From Mariprofundaceae bacterium (GTDB taxonomy: Bacteria > Pseudomonadota > Zetaproteobacteria > Mariprofundales > Mariprofundaceae): a stretch of DNA of 5,159 bases. A program made the translations under genes and the position numbers. The notes below the pieces were generated by a model that was not told the origin of the DNA, made no database searches, and saw only the letters and a list, made by a program, of their open reading frames with translations. Positions 1 through 4,255 of this stretch are shown in pieces; positions within the stretch are counted from its first letter, which is position 1, and each line of letters starts with the position of its first letter. The DNA is taken from the NCBI GenBank assembly GCA_013139875.1, contig WSZY01000128.1:1-5159 (forward strand), written 5' to 3'.

Positions 1-80
1 TCGGGAACAAAGGGAGCCAATGCCATAAAGAGCGCCAGGCCGATCAGTAGCGGATAGGGAATTCGGTCCAGAAAAGTCAT
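1..80 (-). CDS. Small hydrophobic membrane protein, N-terminus only (partial)
   Basis: An open reading frame begins with ATG at 80-78 on the minus strand and leaves the window after 26 codons. It is preceded by a good Shine-Dalgarno AGGAG at 90-86 with a 5-nt spacer, which fixes the start. The peptide starts MTFLDRIPYPLLIGLALFMA and continues LAPFVP. A short polar head is followed by one hydrophobic stretch (about residues 9-25) that looks like a membrane helix or uncleaved signal anchor. I recall short proteobacterial proteins of unknown function that begin in nearly this way and are sometimes labelled as RND-transporter-associated, but this is memory and not a search. No function can be assigned from 26 residues. 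It is transcribed away from the toxin-antitoxin pair. Confidence 0.7.
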   Translation of the reverse strand, partial: MTFLDRIPYPLLIGLALFMALAPFVP

Positions 81-85
81 CTATA

Positions 86-116
86 CTCCTTAACCCCCAA
101 CCCTACCTTCCAAACC
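86..116 (-). promoter_or_regulatory. G-rich leader and ribosome binding site of the partial membrane-protein gene
   Basis: On the minus strand the 40 nt before the ATG (120 to 81) contain no C at all. They carry G-runs at 116-115, 111-110, 107-106, 103-101, 98-94 and 89-88, separated by 2-4 nt of A/T. The AGGAG ribosome binding site (90-86) directly follows. Four or more GG runs with short loops meet the usual pattern for a two-tetrad G-quadruplex, which could mask or expose the ribosome binding site in the mRNA. The pattern is seen directly; folding and any regulatory effect are inference. Confidence 0.35.
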
Positions 117-240
117 AACTCTGGAAAGACCCGAACAATTTGTACAATTACTTATTAAGTCTATGATCATTTGCTAAATATGGGGCTTTTCAGGGCTTAG
201 AAGCATCTTTTTAAAGGTGAAAAAGGCCTTTTAATTATTC

Positions 241-273
241 TCTCCGTTAAGTCGGGGGAGGCTCAGTCGGAGA
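241..273. repeat. Inverted repeat with long loop
   Basis: TCTCCG (241-246) is the reverse complement of CGGAGA (268-273), giving a perfect 6-bp stem around a 21-nt G-rich loop. GTCGG also occurs twice in direct orientation, at 251-255 and 266-270. The stem is short for its loop and no T-tract follows, so it does not look like a terminator. It could be a protein site or chance. Confidence 0.2.
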
Positions 274-300
274 TGTGGGGCGTTAGGCCATATAAAAACC

Positions 301-330
301 TTGATCCACAGTAAAGTATCAGTTTAGTAT
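301..330 (+). promoter_or_regulatory. Predicted sigma70-type promoter of the toxin-antitoxin module
   Basis: TTGATC (301-306) resembles a -35 box and TAGTAT (325-330) a -10 box, with an 18-bp spacer; reading TTAGTA (324-329) gives 17 bp. Transcription would be expected to start about 6-8 nt after the -10, close to 336-338, which is at the antitoxin ATG. No Shine-Dalgarno sequence lies before that ATG, so the mRNA may be leaderless or nearly so. An alternative TATAAA at 291-296 lacks a recognisable -35. Confidence 0.4.
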
Positions 331-332
331 CA
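315..332 (+). repeat. Tandem AGTATCA direct repeat, candidate antitoxin operator
   Basis: AGTATCA occurs at 315-321 and again at 326-332. The starts are 11 bp apart, about one helical turn, so both copies would face the same side of the DNA. The second copy overlaps the predicted -10 box. Phd/YefM-family antitoxins commonly repress their own promoters, so this is a reasonable operator candidate, although known Phd and YefM operators are palindromic and not direct repeats. Confidence 0.35.
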
Positions 333-337
333 CTTAA

Positions 338-595
338 ATGAAAGTTGAACTTGTTACCACCCTGAAAAGGCAGGCTACTAAAATATTAGCCGACCTTCAT
401 GAATCAAAAGAACCAGTGTTGATTACTGAACACGGGCAACCTTCTGCCTATCTTGTTGATGTCGCTGATTTTGAATTTATGCAGAGCCGAATGCAAATTC
501 TTGAAGGTATCGCTAAAGGTGAAGCGGCCATTCAGGAAAACCGGGTGCACACGCATGCAGAAGCAAAACAGGCAATGAGTAAGTGGCTCAAATAA
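338..595 (+). CDS. Type II antitoxin, Phd/YefM family
   Basis: This 85-residue protein is the likely antitoxin of the module. It should bind and neutralise the downstream toxin through its C-terminal half and repress the shared promoter through its N-terminal half. Residues 1-50 fit the Phd fold: a short N-terminal strand and helix (KVELVTTLKRQATKILADLH), then strand-turn-strand EPVLITEHGQPSAYLVDV, where the 'ITEHGQPSAYLV' core is typical of the family. Residues 51-85 are predicted mostly helical and charged, as expected for the toxin-binding tail. The ATG at 338 gives a family-typical length, but no ribosome binding site precedes it. The stop overlaps the toxin gene by 13 nt. The region is more AT-rich than the flanking genes (24 G/C of 60 in 361-420). 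Family assignment is firm; the exact toxin target and operator are not visible. Confidence 0.88.
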   Translation: MKVELVTTLKRQATKILADLHESKEPVLITEHGQPSAYLVDVADFEFMQSRMQILEGIAKGEAAIQENRVHTHAEAKQAMSKWLK

Positions 596-891
596 TCTGG
601 TCCAGCCCCGCTCTATCTGACCTTGAAGAAATAGCAGAATATATAGCACTTGATAAAGTAAGCGCGGCACAAAAGTTAGTTAAAACAATATTTTCAACTG
701 TTGAGCGTCTCGCAGAGTTTCCTGAATCGGGTAAGTTTCCATCGGAGATTAAGAGCAGGAAACATCGTGAGATCATTGTTGGGCCCTGTAGAATATTTTA
801 TCGATATGAAAGTGAAATTGTGTACATCGTTTATGTTATGCGTAGTGAAAGGGAATTTAGAAAGTATATTTTAAATGAACGAGAAGGCTAA
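583..891 (+). CDS. Type II toxin, ParE/RelE superfamily
   Basis: This 102-residue basic protein has the ParE/RelE toxin layout. An N-terminal strand IIWSSPALSDL leads into a helical hairpin (about residues 11-45), followed by a loop with FPESGKFP (46-53) and a C-terminal sheet with REIIVGPCRIFYRYE (62-76) and VYIVYVMRSERE (80-91). The 'Re..vgp.RifYr' block is typical of ParE-like members, which poison DNA gyrase; RelE-type members instead cleave mRNA on the ribosome, and the sequence does not prove which applies. The start must be GTG at 583, because an in-frame TAA occupies 580-582. The gene overlaps the antitoxin by 13 nt and has only a weak AGG (570-572), so translation is probably coupled to the antitoxin. 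Composition is AT-rich (20 G/C of 60 in 781-840), suggesting acquisition. It ends 16 bp from the convergent permease gene. Confidence 0.87.
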   Translation: MAQIIWSSPALSDLEEIAEYIALDKVSAAQKLVKTIFSTVERLAEFPESGKFPSEIKSRKHREIIVGPCRIFYRYESEIVYIVYVMRSEREFRKYILNEREG

Positions 892-907
892 CGTCGTATT
901 TCAAATT

Positions 908-1669
908 CTACTCCTTCAGTCGCCAGCCGATACGCCAGAGATGCCAGCAGGTCAATACGGTGGCGAGTGCAAAGCCGGCAACAATACCTATAGAGAGGAA
1001 TGGATCGCTGTCCCCTACTCCGAGGAAGCCGTGGCGGAAGCCGTCAATCAGGTAGAAGAAGGGGTTGAAATGGCTCGCCTGCTGCCAGAGTGGAGGCAGT
1101 TGTTTGATTGAATAGAAGACACCGGAGAGAAAAGTGAGTGGCAGAATAATGAAATTATTTACCATCGACATGCTATCAAAGTTCTCCGACCACATGCCAC
1201 CGATCAGTCCCATGCCGCCCATAATGATGCTGCCGCAGATACCATAGACCAGAACCAGGCCGAAATGGTGAATAGAGAGGTCAACAAAGGGGGTCAGAAC
1301 CAGCAGAAAGACCGTTGCCACAATCACGGCACGCAGTACTGCTGCTGCCAAAAAGGCTATCACCATCTCAATGGCCGACAGTGGCGCCATCAACAGATAG
1401 ATATGCACGTTCATCACCTTGCCGATAACGATCGAACTGGATGTGTTGGCAAATGCGTTTTGAAGCATCGTCATCATCGCCAGCCCCGGAATCAGAAAAG
1501 TGAAATAGTCCACCTCCATGCCCGGCACCTGCCGGTCACCCATCGCATAGCGAAAAACAATCAAATAGAGAATCGCCGTCAGTGCCGGCGCCGCAACAGT
1601 CTGCATATTCACCTTCAGAAAGCGGTGGGTTTCACGCTTAAACAGCGTCCATGTGCCCCGAAGGTTCAT
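908..1669 (-). CDS. ABC-2 type transporter permease (YadH-like)
   Basis: This 253-residue inner-membrane protein is the membrane subunit of an ABC-2 exporter, working with the ATPase encoded just upstream. Six hydrophobic segments are visible at roughly residues 25-43, 57-75, 103-126, 136-158, 172-188 and 225-245, the standard ABC-2 number. The C-terminal block NPFFYLIDGFRHGFLG (202-217) and the preceding LPLTFLSGVFYSIKQLPPLW (176-195) are typical of the YadH/NodJ-type permeases, and the overall length and layout match E. coli YadH as I remember it. Substrate is unknown; relatives move polysaccharides, lipids or drugs. The start codon shares its A with the ATPase stop codon (TGATG), and a GGAGG at 1681-1677 lies 7 nt upstream, so the two proteins are probably made in matched amounts. 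No hairpin terminator follows the stop. Confidence 0.9.
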   Translation of the reverse strand: MNLRGTWTLFKRETHRFLKVNMQTVAAPALTAILYLIVFRYAMGDRQVPGMEVDYFTFLIPGLAMMTMLQNAFANTSSSIVIGKVMNVHIYLLMAPLSAIEMVIAFLAAAVLRAVIVATVFLLVLTPFVDLSIHHFGLVLVYGICGSIIMGGMGLIGGMWSENFDSMSMVNNFIILPLTFLSGVFYSIKQLPPLWQQASHFNPFFYLIDGFRHGFLGVGDSDPFLSIGIVAGFALATVLTCWHLWRIGWRLKE

Positions 1670-2607
1670 CAGACTGCCTCCTCACGCGTCAGACGCAGGA
1701 AGACATCTTCAAGATCCTCCTCGCATACACCGGCATCAAGTGGCGGGCCGAACCGCTGCATAGCGGACTCATAGGCATGGTGAAATGTCGACTGCCGCAG
1801 ATGCATACGGTTGAGCGTCAGGCAGAGCTGCCCCTCATGCATCCGTGGATTGAATTCAGAGAGCGCCTCGGCATCTGCTGCACCCAGCTCCCAGCCATCC
1901 CGATAACGCAGCCAGAGATATGAGCCGGCAACCTCATGCAGAAGCTTCTCCATACCACTGGAGGTGATCACATTGCCCCGGTCAATGATGGCAACATGGT
2001 CGCAGAGCTCCTCCGCCTCCTCCAGATAGTGTGTAGTGAGAAGAATGGTTGTACCGGATGCATTGAGTTCCCGCATGTAATACCACAGACGTCTGCGAAG
2101 TTTGACATCAACACCGGCCGTCGGCTCATCAAGAACCACCAGTGGCGGCCTGTGTACCAGTGCCTGTGCCACCAGCAATCGTCTGCGCATACCGCCGGAG
2201 AGCTGGCGGGTGTTTTTATCAGCATACTCAGCCAGCTCCAGACGCTCAAGCAGGTCATTGATCCAGTTCATGTCCGGCTTCTGTCCATAAAGCCCGCAGA
2301 CCATGCTCAGCACCTCGCGTGGTGTAAAGAAGGGGTCGAATGCCACCTCCTGTGGTACCACGCCTATATTACCTTTGCACCAGAGGCGTTCGGAGAACAT
2401 ATCGTGGCCCAGAAATTCAATACTTCCGGATGTCGGCACAACTGTATCGGCCATAATATTGATCAGCGTACTCTTACCCGCCCCATTCGGGCCGAGCAGG
2501 GCAAAGAAGCTCCCCTCCGGAACTGACAGAGAGATACCTTTCAGCGCCTCTTTACCATTGCTGTAGGATTTACAGAGCCGGTTAACGCTCAGTGCAACCG
2601 GAGTCAT
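1669..2607 (-). CDS. ABC transporter ATP-binding protein (CcmA/YadG-like)
   Basis: This cytoplasmic ATPase of 312 residues powers the adjacent ABC-2 permease. Counting from ATG at 2607, it has Walker A GPNGAGKST at 39-47, Q-loop VVPQE around 84-87, signature LSGGM at 136-140, Walker B LVVLDEP at 156-162, D-loop AGVD at 164-167 and H-loop TTH at 191-193. All catalytic residues are present. The C-terminal part (about 220-312) is longer than a bare ATPase domain and ends in LEDVFLRLT, the usual closing motif of CcmA-type ATPases. ATG 2607 was chosen because it places the first strand normally; a TTG at 2622 would add five residues. Neither has a recognisable ribosome binding site, and both lie directly against the erpA terminator. 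E. coli YadG is the closest protein I recall. The transported substrate is unknown. Confidence 0.92.
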   Translation of the reverse strand: MTPVALSVNRLCKSYSNGKEALKGISLSVPEGSFFALLGPNGAGKSTLINIMADTVVPTSGSIEFLGHDMFSERLWCKGNIGVVPQEVAFDPFFTPREVLSMVCGLYGQKPDMNWINDLLERLELAEYADKNTRQLSGGMRRRLLVAQALVHRPPLVVLDEPTAGVDVKLRRRLWYYMRELNASGTTILLTTHYLEEAEELCDHVAIIDRGNVITSSGMEKLLHEVAGSYLWLRYRDGWELGAADAEALSEFNPRMHEGQLCLTLNRMHLRQSTFHHAYESAMQRFGPPLDAGVCEEDLEDVFLRLTREEAV

Positions 2608-2620
2608 TAAAAAATGCCGC

Positions 2621-2646
2621 AATAAAAACGGAGCCAGAAGGCCCCG
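2621..2646 (-). terminator. Intrinsic terminator after erpA
   Basis: Read on the minus strand, CGGGGCC (2646-2640), loop TTCT and GGCTCCG (2635-2629) form a 7-bp stem with one G-T wobble, followed at once by TTTTTATT (2628-2621). The hairpin begins 28 nt after the erpA stop codon. The T-tract faces only the minus direction; on the plus strand the stem is followed by AATTTATG. It should end most erpA transcripts before the ABC genes. Confidence 0.8.
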
Positions 2647-2674
2647 AATTTATGAAGTTCAGTCGAATTCAGCA

Positions 2675-3037
2675 TCAATACCCGGCGTTGGCACAACCGC
2701 TGCCTGTCTCTGCAGGGGTAAAAGATTTTCCACAACCGCAGGAGGAGCCTGCATTGGGATTACGAATGACAAAAGATTCACCATTAACAGAGCTCTGGTA
2801 ATCGACCTCAGCACCATCAATAAGCTCAAGACTCATCGGATCGACCAGCAGCTTAACACCATGACTATCAACCACTTCATCATTGTCTTTGATCTCATCA
2901 TCGAAGGTAAACCCATACTGGAAACCGGAACATCCGCCTCCGGATACAAATATACGCAGATTCAGCGCACTGTTGTCTTCGTTTTCAAGCAATCCTCTGA
3001 TCTTATCGGCTGCCGTATCGGTTAGGGTTAGTGACAT
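2675..3037 (-). CDS. erpA: A-type iron-sulfur carrier/insertion protein ErpA
   Basis: This 120-residue cytoplasmic protein of the HesB/IscA/ErpA family carries [Fe-S] clusters from the assembly machinery to target enzymes; in E. coli ErpA serves isoprenoid synthesis enzymes and respiratory proteins. The three ligand cysteines are in place: Cys36 in SGGGCSGFQYGF and Cys100/Cys102 in SSCGCGKSF. The blocks GGGCSGFQYGFTFDDE, LLVDPMSLELIDGAEVDY and NPNAGSSCGCG match ErpA more closely than IscA or SufA. After CGCGKSF, where ErpA normally ends, there is a tail of about 14 residues (TPAETGSGCANAGY) containing a fourth cysteine, Cys115. The ATG at 3037 has a Shine-Dalgarno GAGG (3046-3043) 5 nt upstream. 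The gene has its own predicted promoter and terminator, so it is probably mainly monocistronic. No iscRSUA or suf genes are in view. Confidence 0.93.
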   Translation of the reverse strand: MSLTLTDTAADKIRGLLENEDNSALNLRIFVSGGGCSGFQYGFTFDDEIKDNDEVVDSHGVKLLVDPMSLELIDGAEVDYQSSVNGESFVIRNPNAGSSCGCGKSFTPAETGSGCANAGY

Positions 3038-3097
3038 CGTTACCTCATCAGTATATTTCGTGCTGGAGACTAGATTTTAGTTATTAAAAAGGCGTGA

Positions 3098-3127
3098 ATC
3101 ATAACAGAGTCGGTTCTGCACGTTCAA
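3098..3127 (-). promoter_or_regulatory. Predicted sigma70-type promoter of erpA
   Basis: On the minus strand, TTGAAC (3127-3122) and TATGAT (3103-3098) are separated by 18 bp. Each box differs from consensus at two positions or fewer. Transcription would start near 3091, giving a leader of about 50 nt before the erpA ATG. I did not recognise an IscR or Fur site in the leader. Confidence 0.45.
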
Positions 3128-3163
3128 TCTATACCGGAATACTCCCCTTCTTTTTGAACTGAC

Positions 3164-3178
3164 GCAAGTTGCACTTGC
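3164..3178. repeat. Short perfect palindrome in the erpA-apbE divergent region
   Basis: GCAAGT (3164-3169) and ACTTGC (3173-3178) are perfect inverted repeats around TGC. The site lies 31-45 bp upstream of the apbE ATG. It overlaps TTGCAC (3169-3174), a possible -35 box for apbE, although no good -10 follows. It could be a binding site for a dimeric regulator. It lies upstream of the predicted erpA -35 as well, so either gene could be affected. Chance occurrence cannot be excluded. Confidence 0.3.
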
Positions 3179-3208
3179 CACACTGCTGCTAAAACAGACA
3201 ATCAGGGC

Positions 3209-4246
3209 ATGCGATTGATCATCCGGCTATTTGCCATCTCAATACTGTCCACCACAGCATGCAGCCCGGCTTCAGACACCATCCATGAAACCCGTTTTAT
3301 AATGGGCACGCTGGTTGAGTTTACCACCCATGGTACCGGGCAGGCGCAGGCTCTGTCCGCCATTGAGGCTGCAGGCAGCGAGATGCAACGGATTGAAAAC
3401 CTCTTCAGCATCTATGGTGAAGGCTCCAATCCGGTCAAGCTGTTTAATCAGTCACCACCGGGGATCATGCAGCAACTTCCGGCAGAGGTGGCCACCCTTC
3501 TGGAGACTGCGCTGAAAGTTGAAAAGAGGAGTGGCCACGCCTTCAGTCCGACACTCGGGGCACTTAACAAACTCTGGGGATTTTCACAAACAGAGATGCC
3601 AGCACTGCCGCCACCGGACGGGGAAATCAGCGAGCTCTCTAAAGCCTCCTTTGCATGCCTTCAGCACGGTTCTGAAGGGAGTTTCTCTCACAACGGCTCT
3701 CTCTGTGAACTTGATTTCGGAGCCATTGCCAAAGGTTATGCCATTGAACGGGGTATGGAGATACTCCAATCACACGGAATCAACCATGCCATTATCAATG
3801 CAGGCGGTGATATCAAAGTGATCGGAACCCATGGTGAGCGACCCTGGAAGATCGGCATTCGACACCCGCGCAACAGTGGAGAGGTGATCACCACCATTGA
3901 GGCAGCCGGAGAGATCAGCATCGTCACATCAGGTGACTATGAGCGCTATTTCAATCATCAGGGTCGGCGTTACCACCATATACTTGATCCACACAGTGGT
4001 ATGCCAGCAGCCAGAGCCCGAAGTGCCACCATCATCACTTCCAACGCCATACTGGCTGATGCATGGAGCACGGCACTCTTCGTAATGGGGCATGAGGGGC
4101 TGCCACTGATCGGGAAAATGGGCATGAATGCCATACTGGTTGATGGCAACGGCAGGATTCACTATTCAAAAAATGCCGAATCCCGCTTGCAGCCCTCACG
4201 CTCGCCTCCTATGCTCCGTACATCAGATATAAAAACTGATCCTTAG
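3209..4246 (+). CDS. apbE: FAD:protein FMN transferase ApbE, lipoprotein
   Basis: ApbE transfers FMN from FAD to a threonine or serine of target proteins such as the NqrB/NqrC or RnfD/RnfG subunits, outside the cytoplasmic membrane. The 345 residues begin with a short signal peptide ending LSTTAC, with Cys18 as the likely lipidated residue, so the enzyme should be anchored facing the periplasm. Family blocks follow in order: RFIMGTLVEF (29-38), NLFSIYGEGS (64-73), LDFGAIAKGYAIERG (168-182), INAGGDIKVIG (196-206), PWKIGIRHP (212-220), TSGDYERYF (240-248), HHILDPHSGMP (256-266) and ADAWSTALFVMG (283-294), whose Asp284 and Thr288 match the Mg-binding positions. All key blocks are intact. The ATG at 3209 has AGGG only 1 nt away; a TTG at 3215, codon 3, is spaced 7 nt from it and may be the real start. 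No target protein is encoded in the window. Confidence 0.93.
   Translation: MRLIIRLFAISILSTTACSPASDTIHETRFIMGTLVEFTTHGTGQAQALSAIEAAGSEMQRIENLFSIYGEGSNPVKLFNQSPPGIMQQLPAEVATLLETALKVEKRSGHAFSPTLGALNKLWGFSQTEMPALPPPDGEISELSKASFACLQHGSEGSFSHNGSLCELDFGAIAKGYAIERGMEILQSHGINHAIINAGGDIKVIGTHGERPWKIGIRHPRNSGEVITTIEAAGEISIVTSGDYERYFNHQGRRYHHILDPHSGMPAARARSATIITSNAILADAWSTALFVMGHEGLPLIGKMGMNAILVDGNGRIHYSKNAESRLQPSRSPPMLRTSDIKTDP
4187..4215 (+). promoter_or_regulatory. Predicted internal promoter for pilT within the 3' end of apbE
   Basis: TTGCAG (4187-4192) and TATGCT (4210-4215) are spaced by exactly 17 bp. Transcription would start near 4222, about 34 nt before the pilT ATG, a normal leader length that includes the pilT ribosome binding site. 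This would let pilT be expressed independently of apbE. The site lies inside codons for the poorly conserved ApbE C-terminus. Confidence 0.45.
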
Positions 4247-4255
4247 GGAGGAACC

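Larger units (their letters stand above)
81..337. other. Intergenic region between the membrane-protein gene and the toxin-antitoxin pair
   Basis: This 257-bp stretch separates two divergent genes and has no convincing reading frame. From left to right it holds the G-rich leader, an 8-bp palindrome TTGTACAA (140-147), an AT-rich section with a perfect 12-bp palindrome AAAAGGCCTTTT (221-232), a long-looped inverted repeat (241-273), a TATAAA at 291-296 without a good -35 partner, and the likely toxin-antitoxin promoter. I found no convincing promoter for the leftward gene, no tRNA, and no transposon ends. Confidence 0.5.

Noticed and set aside
140..147. TTGTACAA as a YefM/Phd-type operator
   Set aside because: It contains the TGTACA core known from YefM operators but lies almost 200 bp from the antitoxin start and away from its promoter, and an 8-bp palindrome is common by chance.
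221..232. Perfect palindrome AAAAGGCCTTTT, with a nearby CTTTTT/AAAAAG pair, as a terminator
   Set aside because: The palindrome has no loop and no gene ends nearby on either strand. In such an AT-rich stretch, short A/T pairings are expected by chance.
81..337. A CRISPR array, tRNA or attachment site in the left intergenic region
   Set aside because: There are no regularly spaced repeats of useful length, no cloverleaf-like sequence, and no duplicated boundary sequence on the other side of the toxin-antitoxin pair.
404..670. An 88-codon minus-strand frame opposite the toxin-antitoxin pair
   Set aside because: It is antisense to two clearly recognisable genes and has no initiation signal.
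875..1111. A 78-codon plus-strand frame starting inside the toxin gene
   Set aside because: Most of it is antisense to the permease 3' end, and the translation looks like a shadow with no hydrophobic core or motif.
1265..1774. A 169-codon plus-strand reading frame opposite the ABC genes
   Set aside because: It lies antisense to the well-supported permease and ATPase, its translation is rich in His, Gln, Arg and Cys with no recognisable fold, and it has no ribosome binding site.
1936..2526. A 196-codon plus-strand reading frame inside the ATPase gene
   Set aside because: It is antisense to all the catalytic motifs of the ABC ATPase, and the peptide shows no family resemblance. Long antisense frames are common opposite G+C-rich coding sequence.
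3154..3182. TTGAAC at 3154-3159 as the -35 box of apbE
   Set aside because: The position 17 bp downstream reads GCCACA, which is not a -10 box, and neighbouring spacings are no better.
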